Source: Streptomyces sp. LUP47B
Lineage (GTDB): Bacteria > Actinomycetota > Actinomycetes > Streptomycetales > Streptomycetaceae
Direction: 5' to 3'
Assembly: GCF_001746295.1 (NCBI RefSeq)
Contig: NZ_MJAH01000002.1
Location: forward strand, 135,485 to 199,484
DNA: 64,000 nucleotides
The notes beneath the pieces are model-generated. The model did not search any database. It was not told the origin of the DNA and worked only from the letters and a program-made list of their open reading frames with translations. Below are positions 24,730-33,337 of the stretch, in pieces; position 1 is the stretch's first letter; each line of letters starts with the position of its first letter. Position numbers and translations under genes: made by a program.

Positions 24730-26670
24730 CTAGGCGCCTCCCACCGCCGTCAACAGAGCGAGCGGCGCCGCAGCGGACCGCGCCTCCCGCACACACGCGT
24801 GCGGATACGGCACCGGCTCTCCATGGGTCTCCCGCCCGTATCCCGCGAGGACTTCCGGCAAGCGGTGCCCGGCGGCCGTCGCCGCGTCCACCAGCCCGTG
24901 CGCCACTGCCCGCGCCTCGTCATGCAGCCCGTACCGGGCCAGTCCCAGCGTGATCAACGCGTTGTCGTGCGGCCACACCGAGCCCCGGTGATACGAGAGC
25001 GGGTGATACGCCGCCTGTCCGGCCGCCAGTGTCCTGACCCCCCACCCGGAGAAGAAGTCCGGCTCCAGCAGCCGCCGCCCCACCAGTTCTCCGTACTCCT
25101 TGTCGAGCAGCCCGGACCACAGCAGATGCCCGGCGTCGGAGGCCAGCGCGTCGACCTGCCGGCCCTCGCCGTCCAGCGCGAGCGCGGGAAAGGTGCGGTC
25201 CGGCATCCAGAAGTCCCGCTGGAAGCGGTCCCTGAGATCCGCCGAGGCCTGCTCGAGGAGCGCCGCGTAGGTCTCGTCCTCCCACACCGTGCGCGCGACC
25301 CACGCGGTCCGGCGCAGCGCGTCGTACGCGTAGCCCTGGGCGCCCGCGGCCATGACCGGTCCGCTCGCCCGTGCTCCGTCGGCGCCGCAGATCGCGCCGG
25401 GGGAGTCCTTCCAGTTCTGGTTGGCGAGGCCGCCCTGGTCGGCGCGGTAGACGAGGTAGCCGCGCGAGGTGAGTCCGCCGTGGTCGAGCATCCAGCCGAT
25501 CGCGGCACGGGCGTGGGGCTCCAGGCGCCGGGCGAGCGGCAGGTCGCCGGTGTGCTCCACGTATGCGCCCAGCAGGATGAGGAAGAGTGGGGTGGCGTCG
25601 ACCGAGCCGTAGTAGCGGCCGTACGGCACCTGGCCGAAGTGGGCCAGCTCTCCGTGCCGTACCTCGTGCACGATCTTGCCTGGCTGGGCCACGGAGGCCG
25701 CGCCGGTCTCGGTGGCCTGGGTCGCGGCGAGCGCGGGGAGCGTCGCGGCGGCCAGCTGGGGGCGGTAGGGGAGGGCGAAGAGCGAGGTCAGGAGGGCGTC
25801 CCGGCCCAGCAGGGTCAGGAACCAGGGGGCTCCGGCGGCCGGGACACGCAGGTCCTCGCCGTCGGGGCCGGTCGCCGGGACCTGCAGCGAGGCGAGGTCG
25901 GCGAGACCGCGGGCGCAGGCGGCGGCGAGCTCCGGCCAACCGGTCGGGAAGGCGACGCCCTCCACGAACTCGCCTTCCAGTGTAAGGAGTTGGCGGTTCA
26001 GCGCGGCCGGAGAGCTCGGCACCCGGCGGGCCCGCTTGTCGCCGTGCGGGCGGGCCATCACCCGCAGCGTCAGCTCGGCCGTGCCGTGCGGCTCCAGGTC
26101 CAGCGTCCAGACCAGGCGCCTGGCTCCGGTGCCCGTCTCCTCGACGGCGTCCGGGGCGGGGTCGGCCGTCACCGTCGTACAGGAACGCCATTCGGCGCGT
26201 TGGTAGGTGAACTCCACGCCGTCGTCGAGGATTTCGCGGCGGCGGATCGCGCCCGTCTTCGTGTATGTGCGGTAGTCGGAGCGGAGTTCGAACTGGTCGG
26301 TGAAGTCGGCGTCCGCGGTGACCGCGAGGCGGACCGTGGTCGGCACCGGGCGGTTGCTGGTGACCCGCAGGGATTCGACGAACGAGCCGTCCCCCACGGC
26401 CTGTTCGCGGAAGAGCGTGCAGGCGGGCGGCTCCTGGCGGCCGCCGCGCGGGACGAGGACACAGCGCGCGGTGTCGCCGTCGGCCACCGGCGACAGGGCC
26501 TCCGGTACCGCGCCGTCGACCGTGAGCTGCCAGCGGCTCAGGTGCCGGGCGTCGCGTACGAACAATCCGTCGGGGGAGCTGCCGCCGCCCCGGACGCCGC
26601 TGATGTCCCCGCCGTCACCCACGGCAGCGAACGTCCCGCCGTGCACGAGCAGATGTTGCCGGTCCGTCAT
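24730..26670 (-). CDS. Glycogen-debranching/amylo-alpha-1,6-glucosidase-like enzyme
   Basis: The 646-residue protein has an N-terminal beta-rich debranching-enzyme domain (LLVHGGTFAAVGDGGDISG … SPDGLFVRDARHLSRWQLTVDG) and a C-terminal (alpha/alpha)6 barrel. The barrel is recognised by PWFLTLLGRDALLTSLFALPY, the acidic WKDSPGAICGADG stretch and YHRGSVWPHDNALI. It probably hydrolyses an alpha-glucosidic bond in a compatible-solute or storage glucan; substrate unproven. Start ATG 26670 overlaps the previous gene's stop (ATGA), so the two enzymes are translationally coupled. The intact family length argues against truncation. Confidence 0.87.
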   Translation of the reverse strand: MTDRQHLLVHGGTFAAVGDGGDISGVRGGGSSPDGLFVRDARHLSRWQLTVDGAVPEALSPVADGDTARCVLVPRGGRQEPPACTLFREQAVGDGSFVESLRVTSNRPVPTTVRLAVTADADFTDQFELRSDYRTYTKTGAIRRREILDDGVEFTYQRAEWRSCTTVTADPAPDAVEETGTGARRLVWTLDLEPHGTAELTLRVMARPHGDKRARRVPSSPAALNRQLLTLEGEFVEGVAFPTGWPELAAACARGLADLASLQVPATGPDGEDLRVPAAGAPWFLTLLGRDALLTSLFALPYRPQLAAATLPALAATQATETGAASVAQPGKIVHEVRHGELAHFGQVPYGRYYGSVDATPLFLILLGAYVEHTGDLPLARRLEPHARAAIGWMLDHGGLTSRGYLVYRADQGGLANQNWKDSPGAICGADGARASGPVMAAGAQGYAYDALRRTAWVARTVWEDETYAALLEQASADLRDRFQRDFWMPDRTFPALALDGEGRQVDALASDAGHLLWSGLLDKEYGELVGRRLLEPDFFSGWGVRTLAAGQAAYHPLSYHRGSVWPHDNALITLGLARYGLHDEARAVAHGLVDAATAAGHRLPEVLAGYGRETHGEPVPYPHACVREARSAAAPLALLTAVGGA

Positions 26671-28091
26671 CGCCGGTTCCCTCCCTTGAGTCCCATGTCC
26701 GCCGTGACTGTGGTGTCGCTGTGCAGCAGGTCGAGCGCGAGCGCGGCGGTCCAGCTGAAGCCGGTCGCCCCGCAGGCCTCTGAGGTGTACGGGTCGACGT
26801 ACTCCGCGAAGTCGGTGGTCCCGGCGAGTTCGAGGGCCGACTCCCGCAGCGCGTCGGCCCGTCGGTGCTCGCCCTGGGTGCGCAGCCCGCGCTCCAGCAG
26901 CCAGGCGGTGTTGAACCAGGCCGGGCCGCGCCAGTAGCGGTGCGGATCGAAGGCCTCGCCGAGGAGGTCGTAGCTGGGCACGAGGCGGGTGGTGGTGCCG
27001 AGGCCGAAGTGGGGGCCGGAGGCGGTCCGCACGACCTCCGTGACGATGTCCCGCGGCAGGCCGGGGAGCAGCAGGGGGAGCAGGCCGGAGACTCCGCGCT
27101 CGGGGATCAGGGTGCCGCGCCTGTCCTGGGCGGGTCCTCGCAGATCCCGGCACAGGAACATCCCGCTCGCCGGATCCCACAACCGCTCCACCAGCGCCGC
27201 CGTCAGCCGCTCAGCGCGCGCGTGCCGGGCCGTGCCGGGCGCCCCCAGCTCCTCGGCGATCCGGGCGAGGGCGTGTTCGGAGGCGATGAGCAGGGCGTTG
27301 AAGGCGGGGTCCTCGACGGCGAACTCCCCGCCGCCGTCGGCGTACCCGGCGTCCCGGTAGTCCGTCGCGAGCCGCACATACCGGCCGTAGTCCAGATCCG
27401 TCGGCCGGTCCTCCGCGGACCCGTGGTCGAGGTCGGCGCGGCGGAAGGAGCGGGCCGGTGCCGGTGTGACGCGGGAGAGCGGGAGGTCCCAGGCGGGGCT
27501 GTTGTCCATACCCTGTTCCCAGGGGTGCACGACGGACGCGAGGCCGCCGCCGCCCAGGTCGCGGCGGTGCAGGAGGTAGCGGTGCCAGGCGGCCAGGCGG
27601 GGGTACATGCGGGCGAGGAAGCCGCGCGCACGGGACAGACCGGGGTCGGCGCGGTGGACCAGCCACACCGCGAGGGCGTGGACCGGTGGCTGCACGATGC
27701 CGGACGTCTGTACGGTGCGCGGGGCGCCCGCGCCGTGCCCCGCGGTCGAGGAGCGCCAGAAGTCGGGGCTCGGGAAGTACGCGTCGAGCGGTACGGAGGG
27801 GTTGAAGACGATGTGCGGGACGCGCCCGTCGCCCCACTGGGCCGCCAGCAGCGTCTCCAGCTCGGTCTGGGCCCGCAGTGGGGAGAGGTGGCGCAGGCCG
27901 ATCGCGATGAACGCGGAGTCCCAGGACCACTGGTGCGGGTACAGACTGCGCGAGGGCACCGTGGAGGCGCCGGTCCAGTTGCCTTCCAGCACCCTCGCCG
28001 CCCTGACATGCAGGGAATGTGACGAACGCGGCGGATCGTATGCGATCGAGCGCGCCGCGGAAGGGGTGATGAGCTGGGCAGTGCGATCCAC
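26667..28091 (-). CDS. GH63-like (alpha/alpha)6 glycosidase, glucosyl/mannosylglycerate hydrolase type
   Basis: This 474-residue protein shows the SLYPHQWSWDSAFIAIGLRHL motif with a catalytic-type Asp, HPWEQGMDNSPAWD, GEFAVEDPAFNALLI and the distal YWRGPAWFNTAWLLERGL. I associate these with GH63 mannosylglycerate/glucosylglycerate hydrolases. It likely works on a small osmolyte glycoside together with the coupled debranching-type enzyme downstream. GTG 28091 begins the ORF, with GGGGAG upstream. A perfect 19-bp dyad lies 22 bp before the start, and a ROK regulator is divergently encoded. Confidence 0.83.
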   Translation of the reverse strand: MDRTAQLITPSAARSIAYDPPRSSHSLHVRAARVLEGNWTGASTVPSRSLYPHQWSWDSAFIAIGLRHLSPLRAQTELETLLAAQWGDGRVPHIVFNPSVPLDAYFPSPDFWRSSTAGHGAGAPRTVQTSGIVQPPVHALAVWLVHRADPGLSRARGFLARMYPRLAAWHRYLLHRRDLGGGGLASVVHPWEQGMDNSPAWDLPLSRVTPAPARSFRRADLDHGSAEDRPTDLDYGRYVRLATDYRDAGYADGGGEFAVEDPAFNALLIASEHALARIAEELGAPGTARHARAERLTAALVERLWDPASGMFLCRDLRGPAQDRRGTLIPERGVSGLLPLLLPGLPRDIVTEVVRTASGPHFGLGTTTRLVPSYDLLGEAFDPHRYWRGPAWFNTAWLLERGLRTQGEHRRADALRESALELAGTTDFAEYVDPYTSEACGATGFSWTAALALDLLHSDTTVTADMGLKGGNRR

Positions 28092-28112
28092 TCGGGGCTC
28101 CCCGAAGACGTG

Positions 28113-28131
28113 TGACCGACCGGTTCGGTCA
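28113..28131. promoter_or_regulatory. Operator-like dyad upstream of the glycosidase operon
   Basis: TGACCGACCGGTTCGGTCA has perfect 7-bp arms around CCGGT and lies 22 bp upstream of GTG 28091. Its left part resembles the dyads near the SDR/TetR pair (35771-35786 and 36439-36453). A second weaker dyad, AACTC-13-GAGTT, lies at 28167-28189 closer to the ROK gene. Confidence 0.55.
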
Positions 28132-28210
28132 GGGCTACCGTAGGGTTACGTCTATTTAACACGCAAAACTCAGAATGTAATGCAGAGTTGAGAAACACAA
28201 GGGGGTGCGC

Positions 28211-29413
28211 ATGACCGGACGGAGTCAGACCGGCGCCGGAGATCTGCTCGAACTGGTCCGCAGCGGGCGAGCCGTCACGCGCGGGGCGCTCCAGCAGGCC
28301 ACGGGACTGTCCCGGGCGACCGTCGGCCAGCGCCTCGACCGGCTCTTTCGCGCGGGCTGGCTGCGCGAGGGCGCCGGGGGGCCCGTCGACTCCCCGCTGG
28401 GCGGCCGCCCCTCCATCACCCTGGAGTTCGACGACGCCCACGCCGTCGTCCTCGCCGCCGACCTGGAGACCCGGCACGCGCGCGCGTGCGTGCTGTCCCT
28501 GACCGGCGAGATCCTCGCCGAGCACAGCGGCGCCCTGGCGATCGAGGACGGCCCGGACGCCGTGCTCGGTGAGCTGGGCCGCTGGTTCGCCGAGCTGCTG
28601 GAGAAGGCGGGACACCGGGCGGAGGAGGTCTGCGGGATCGGGCTCGCCGTGCCGGGCCCGGTCGACCTGGAGAGCGGCCGGGTGGTCCAGCCGCCGATCA
28701 TGCCCGGCTGGGACGGCTACGACATAAGAGGCCGTCTGTCCGGAGCCTTCACCGAGCACACCGGGACCGGTCCGGTCCCCGTGCTCGTCGACAACGACGC
28801 CAACCTCATGGCGTACGGCGAACAGCGCACGGCCTACCCCGACTGCTCGGCGTTCGTCCTGGTCAAGGTCTCGACGGGCATCGGCGCCGGAGTCGTGGTC
28901 GACGGCTCGGTCTACCGGGGCATCGACGGCGGCGCGGGCGACCTCGGCCATATCCGGGTCCCCGCGGGAGCGGAGGCGCTGTGCCGCTGCGGTTCCTACG
29001 GCTGTCTCGCCGCCGTCGCGAGCGGCGGTGCCGTGGCGCGCCGGCTGGCGGCTGCCGGGGTGCCGGCGGCGTCGGGCTCGGATGTGCGGGACCTGCTCGC
29101 GTCCGGGCATCCGGAGGCGGCGGCGCTCGCACGCGAGGCGGGGCGGCAGGTCGGGGACGTGCTGGCGACCGTCGTGACCCTGCTGAACCCGGGGGTTCTG
29201 ATGATCGCCGGGGATCTGGCCGGCACTCCCTTCCTCACGGGCGTCCGGGAGCTGCTGTACCAGCGGGCGCTGCCCCGCTCCACCGCCCGGCTCGAGGTCG
29301 TGACCTCGCGGCTGGGGGAGCGGGCCGGGCTGATAGGGGCGGGTGCGCTGGTCGTGGAGCATCTGTACGCGCCCGCGCGGGTCGAGGAGAGGCTGCTGGC
29401 CATGGGCGTATGA
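28211..29413 (+). CDS. ROK-family transcriptional repressor
   Basis: The 400-residue protein has an N-terminal winged helix-turn-helix (LLELVRSGRAVTRGALQQATGLSRATVGQRLDRLFRAGWL). A ROK sugar-kinase-fold domain follows, with GIGLAVPGPVD, VDNDANLMAYGEQ and zinc motif CRCGSYGCLAAV. The usual Glu after the last Cys is Ala. Such regulators sense sugars and repress carbohydrate genes. The divergent glycosidase operon is the likely target. ATG 28211 is preceded by AAGGGGG; GTG 28205 is an alternative. Confidence 0.9.
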   Translation: MTGRSQTGAGDLLELVRSGRAVTRGALQQATGLSRATVGQRLDRLFRAGWLREGAGGPVDSPLGGRPSITLEFDDAHAVVLAADLETRHARACVLSLTGEILAEHSGALAIEDGPDAVLGELGRWFAELLEKAGHRAEEVCGIGLAVPGPVDLESGRVVQPPIMPGWDGYDIRGRLSGAFTEHTGTGPVPVLVDNDANLMAYGEQRTAYPDCSAFVLVKVSTGIGAGVVVDGSVYRGIDGGAGDLGHIRVPAGAEALCRCGSYGCLAAVASGGAVARRLAAAGVPAASGSDVRDLLASGHPEAAALAREAGRQVGDVLATVVTLLNPGVLMIAGDLAGTPFLTGVRELLYQRALPRSTARLEVVTSRLGERAGLIGAGALVVEHLYAPARVEERLLAMGV

Positions 29414-29829
29414 CGCCCGTGTTTCTCCTCCCTTTCCGTCCGAATGCCCGTCCGCATGGTGAAATCCGTCTCCCTGTGGCAGCGTGATTCTCGCCACCCT
29501 TGAGAGGGGTGCCGCTCGGATGAGCGGATCTTGGGCGACTGCACTTCTCCAAGGGGTGGCACTGAGTGCCACCCCGTGATCGTTCATCGATCGAAATCAG
29601 GCGTGCGAATAGCCGCTCGAATGAGCAACTGGGAGGCCTGTGGAGGGTTGCCGCGTTCAAGAAGTGAAAACATCCGTCGCGTGTCGCTTGCCAAGCTTTG
29701 ACTTTCGATCCGCTGGCGGACGACTGGTTACGGGCGTATGACGCCCGAGTAGACGTACCCAGACGCCTTCGATCTGGGTATGTTCCTCGCCGTCAGGGCA
29801 GCCACCGCGTCCTCGAGGGAGTCGGACCC
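29414..29829. other. 416-bp intergenic region and ppdK leader
   Basis: No convincing gene. It contains a perfect 10-pair hairpin (GGGGTGGCAC-TGA-GTGCCACCCC, 29553-29575) that may end the ROK transcript. It also holds the second copy of a 16-bp palindromic motif (29732-29747; first copy 29404-29419 over the ROK stop). A TACCCAGA-9-TCTGGGTA stem lies at 29756-29780, 49 bases before the ppdK start. TTGACT at 29699-29704 could be a -35. Confidence 0.6.
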
Positions 29830-32550
29830 GTGTCGGAAAACAAAGAACCCCACGTAGCGAAGTTCGTTTACGACTTCACCGAGGGAAACAAGGACCTCAA
29901 GGACCTCCTGGGTGGCAAGGGCGCGAACCTCGCCGAGATGACCAACCTGGGACTCCCCGTTCCCCCTGGCTTCACCATCACGACGGAAGCCTGCAAGGTC
30001 TACCTGGACAGCGGCGAGGAGCCCGCGGCACTGCGTGACGAGGTGAGTGCGCACCTCGACGCGCTGGAGCAGCGCATGGGCAAGAAGCTCGGCCAGGCCG
30101 ACGACCCGCTGCTCGTCTCGGTCCGCTCCGGCGCGAAGTTCTCCATGCCGGGAATGATGGACACGGTCCTGAACATCGGTCTCTCCGACAAGTCGGTCCA
30201 GGGGCTCGCCAAGCAGGCCGGCGACGACCGTTTCGCCTGGGACTCCTACCGACGGCTCATCCAGATGTTCGGCAAGACCGTCCTCGGCGTCGACGGCGAC
30301 CTCTTCGAGGAGGCCCTCGAGAAGGCCAAGGAGGCCAAGAAGGTCACGGTCGACACCGACCTGGAGGCCGCCGACCTCAAGAAGCTCGTCACCGCCTTCA
30401 AGAAGATCGTCAAGAAGGAGGCGGGCCGGGACTTCCCGCAGGACCCGCGCGAGCAGATGGACCTCGCCATCCACGCGGTCTTCGACTCCTGGAACACCGA
30501 CCGCGCCAAGCTCTACCGCCGCCAGGAGCGCATCCCCGGCGACCTGGGCACCGCGGTCAACGTCTGCTCGATGGTCTTCGGCAACCTCGGCCCCGACTCC
30601 GGCACCGGCGTCGCGTTCACCCGTGACCCCGCCTCCGGCCACCAGGGCGTATACGGCGACTACCTCCAGAACGCCCAGGGCGAGGACGTCGTCGCGGGCA
30701 TCCGCAACACCGTCCCGCTCGCGGAGCTGGAGCAGATCGACAAGAAGTCGTACGACCAGCTGATGCAGATCATGGAGACGCTGGAGAACCACTACAAGGA
30801 CCTCTGCGACATCGAGTTCACCATCGAGCGCGGTCAGCTGTGGATGCTCCAGACCCGGGTCGGCAAGCGCACGGCGGGTGCGGCCTTCCGGATCGCGACC
30901 CAGCTGGTGGACCAGGGCCTGATCGACGAGGCGGAGGCGCTCCAGCGCGTCACCGGCGCCCAGCTCGCCCAGCTGATGTTCCCCCGCTTCGACGAGAACA
31001 CCAAGGTCGCGCAGGTCGGCCGGGGCATCGCGGCCTCGCCGGGCGCGGCCGTCGGCAAGGCGGTCTTCGACTCGTACACCGCGGTGAAGTGGTCGCGTTC
31101 GGGCGAGAAGGTCATCCTGGTCCGCCGGGAGACCAACCCGGACGACCTCGACGGCATGATCGCGGCCGAGGGCATCCTGACCTCGCGCGGCGGCAAGACC
31201 TCCCACGCGGCCGTGGTCGCGCGCGGCATGGGCAAGACCTGTGTCTGCGGCGCGGAGGAGCTGGAGGTCGACACCAAGCGCCGCCGGATGACGGTTCCGG
31301 GCGGCCATGTGGTCGAGGAGGGCGACGTCATCTCCATCGACGGCTCGTCCGGCAAGGTCTACCTGGGCGAGGTCCCGGTCGTGCCCTCTCCCGTCGTCGA
31401 GTACTTCGAGGGCCGGATGCACGCGGGCGCCAACGACGCCGACGAGCTGGTCGAGGCCGTGCACCGGATCATGGCGTTCGCGGACCGCAAGCGGCGCCTG
31501 CGGGTGCGGGCCAACGCGGACAACGCCGAGGACGCGCTGCGCGCCCGTCGCTTCGGCGCCCAGGGCATCGGCCTGTGCCGTACCGAGCACATGTTCCTCG
31601 GTGACCGCCGCGAGCTGGTCGAGCGGCTGATCCTGGCCGACACGGAGACCGAGCGCGAGGAGTCGCTGAAGGCGCTGCTCCCGCTGCAGAAGCAGGACTT
31701 CGTGGAACTGTTCTCGGCGATGGACGGGCTGCCGGTGACGGTACGGCTGCTGGACCCGCCGCTGCACGAGTTCCTGCCCGACATCACCGAACTGTCGGTC
31801 CGTGTGGCGCTCGCGGAGTCCCGTCAGGAGCCGCACGAGAACGAACTGCGGCTGCTCCAGGCCGTGCACCGGCTGCACGAGCAGAACCCCATGCTGGGCC
31901 TGCGCGGAGTGCGCCTCGGCCTGGTCATCCCCGGCCTGTTCACCATGCAGGTCCGCGCGATCGCGGAGGCGGCGGCCGAACGCAAGAACGCCAAGGGCGA
32001 CCCGCGCGCGGAGATCATGATCCCGCTGGTGGGCACGGTCCAGGAGCTGGAGATCGTCCGCGAGGAGGCCGACCAGGTCGTCGCGGAGGTCGAGGCGGCG
32101 ACGGGTGTGGAGCTGAAGCTGTCGATCGGCACGATGATCGAACTCCCGCGCGCCGCGCTGACCGCCGGCCAGATCGCGGAGGCCGCGGAGTTCTTCTCCT
32201 TCGGCACCAACGACCTCACCCAGACGGTGTGGGGCTTCAGCCGGGACGACGTGGAGGCGAGCTTCTTCACCGCCTACCTGGAGAAGGGCATCTTCGGGGT
32301 CTCCCCGTTCGAGACGATCGACAAGGACGGCGTGGGCTCCCTGGTGAAGCTGGCCGCCGAGGCGGGCCGCAACACCCGCCCCGACCTCAAGCTCGGCGTC
32401 TGCGGTGAGCACGGCGGCGACCCGGAGTCGGTCCACTTCTTCCACGAGGTGGGTCTGGACTACGTCTCCTGCTCCCCGTTCCGCATCCCCGTGGCCCGCC
32501 TGGAGGCGGGGCGCGCGGCGATCACGGCGAACGGCAGCGACCACCGGTAG
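29830..32550 (+). CDS. ppdK: Pyruvate, phosphate dikinase
   Basis: The 906-residue enzyme interconverts pyruvate, ATP and Pi with phosphoenolpyruvate, AMP and PPi at the glycolysis/gluconeogenesis node. The nucleotide-binding domain starts FVYDFTEGNKDLKDLLGGKGANLAEM. The swivelling phosphohistidine domain carries LTSRGGKTSHAAVVARGMGKTCVCG (His about residue 459). The C-terminal PEP/pyruvate TIM barrel has GIGLCRTEHMF and the catalytic Cys in LKLGVCGEHGGDP. GTG 29830 has GAGGGAG upstream. The 44 upstream in-frame codons encode no family sequence and cover the leader hairpins. Confidence 0.95.
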   Translation: MSENKEPHVAKFVYDFTEGNKDLKDLLGGKGANLAEMTNLGLPVPPGFTITTEACKVYLDSGEEPAALRDEVSAHLDALEQRMGKKLGQADDPLLVSVRSGAKFSMPGMMDTVLNIGLSDKSVQGLAKQAGDDRFAWDSYRRLIQMFGKTVLGVDGDLFEEALEKAKEAKKVTVDTDLEAADLKKLVTAFKKIVKKEAGRDFPQDPREQMDLAIHAVFDSWNTDRAKLYRRQERIPGDLGTAVNVCSMVFGNLGPDSGTGVAFTRDPASGHQGVYGDYLQNAQGEDVVAGIRNTVPLAELEQIDKKSYDQLMQIMETLENHYKDLCDIEFTIERGQLWMLQTRVGKRTAGAAFRIATQLVDQGLIDEAEALQRVTGAQLAQLMFPRFDENTKVAQVGRGIAASPGAAVGKAVFDSYTAVKWSRSGEKVILVRRETNPDDLDGMIAAEGILTSRGGKTSHAAVVARGMGKTCVCGAEELEVDTKRRRMTVPGGHVVEEGDVISIDGSSGKVYLGEVPVVPSPVVEYFEGRMHAGANDADELVEAVHRIMAFADRKRRLRVRANADNAEDALRARRFGAQGIGLCRTEHMFLGDRRELVERLILADTETEREESLKALLPLQKQDFVELFSAMDGLPVTVRLLDPPLHEFLPDITELSVRVALAESRQEPHENELRLLQAVHRLHEQNPMLGLRGVRLGLVIPGLFTMQVRAIAEAAAERKNAKGDPRAEIMIPLVGTVQELEIVREEADQVVAEVEAATGVELKLSIGTMIELPRAALTAGQIAEAAEFFSFGTNDLTQTVWGFSRDDVEASFFTAYLEKGIFGVSPFETIDKDGVGSLVKLAAEAGRNTRPDLKLGVCGEHGGDPESVHFFHEVGLDYVSCSPFRIPVARLEAGRAAITANGSDHR

Positions 32551-32630
32551 GCCCCTGACGGCCCCCGCGACCCCGGATCCGCCGCCCGTCCCCGACCCTC
32601 ACCCGATGGGCGACGGCTCCGGTCCACGAA

Positions 32631-32668
32631 GAGAGGGCGGCACCCTTGTGCGGGGGTGCCGCCCTCTC
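32631..32668. terminator. Two-way terminator hairpin between ppdK and the excalibur gene
   Basis: GAGAGGGCGGCACCC (32631-32645) pairs perfectly with 32654-32668 across an 8-base loop. It lies between convergent genes, 80 bp after ppdK and 12 bp from the other stop. Confidence 0.75.
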
Positions 32669-32679
32669 GTCTGCGGCTC

Positions 32680-33159
32680 TCAGCTGTCGCAGGCCACCCC
32701 GTCGTTGTCCCGGTCCAGGTGGGAGGCGTAGCCCGGCTCGCCTCGGTGGATCGGTGCGGCGCCGGCGGCGCGGGCCTCCGAGCAGTTTGCGTAAGAGACG
32801 CCGGCGGGGTCCGGATCGGACCCGGAGCCGGTGTCCGCCGCGGCCTGTGCCGTGACCGTCCTGGTGACCTTGACCGTCTTCGTGGTGGTCACCGTGGGCG
32901 CCGGTGCCGGTTCAGCCGTCGCCGTGGCCGTGGCCGTCGCTGTCACGGTCACCGTCGGCTGTGGCTTGGCGGCGGCCGGCTTCGCGTCGCTCGTCGTCTT
33001 GTCCGGGTCGCCGCTGCCTATGCCGACGCCGAGGAAGAGCGCGAGCGCGAGGGCGGGCAGGACGTACCGCTTCCGGGCCCACTTGGGGGTGGGCCGGGGA
33101 GCGGGTGTCGGTGTCGGCTGCCACGGCGGCGCGGGCTGATTGTTGTACGGGTTGGCCAT
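32680..33159 (-). CDS. Membrane-anchored protein with C-terminal excalibur calcium-binding domain
   Basis: The 159-residue protein has a Pro/Asn-rich cytoplasmic N-terminus and one transmembrane helix (YVLPALALALFLGVGIG). A Thr/Val/Ala-repeat linker (TVTVTATATATATAEP…) follows, ending in an excalibur domain: YANCSEARAAGAAPIHRGEPGYASHLDRDNDGVACD. The DxDxDG-like DRDNDG would bind Ca2+, and two Cys frame the domain. Extracellular function unknown; this domain often follows nuclease or surface proteins. ATG 33159 follows AGGGGGA. Confidence 0.82.
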   Translation of the reverse strand: MANPYNNQPAPPWQPTPTPAPRPTPKWARKRYVLPALALALFLGVGIGSGDPDKTTSDAKPAAAKPQPTVTVTATATATATAEPAPAPTVTTTKTVKVTRTVTAQAAADTGSGSDPDPAGVSYANCSEARAAGAAPIHRGEPGYASHLDRDNDGVACDS

Positions 33160-33337
33160 GTCGTCCCCCTGGAGGTGTTACGTGAGGGGATGACCGTATT
33201 GCTGCCGTCGCAGTTGTGGAGGTGAAGTGTTCATTCCGTGACCAAGACATGTCAGGTGGCGTCCGGAGCTGCGATGACTGCGCGCCGCGCCCTCCGCTCG
33301 TAGGCTGAGTCCCACCGTCTGCGGAGGGAGCCCGGCC

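Noticed and set aside
29728..32544. 938-codon minus-strand frame opposite ppdK
   Set aside because: Antisense shadow of a gene with unmistakable dikinase motifs; the translation is repetitive Leu/Arg/Asp/His with no start signal.
32880..32960. Repetitive GTGGCC/GTCACC run that looks like a microsatellite
   Set aside because: It is in frame in the excalibur-domain gene and encodes the Thr/Ala/Val linker, so it is a coding low-complexity linker rather than a separate repeat feature.
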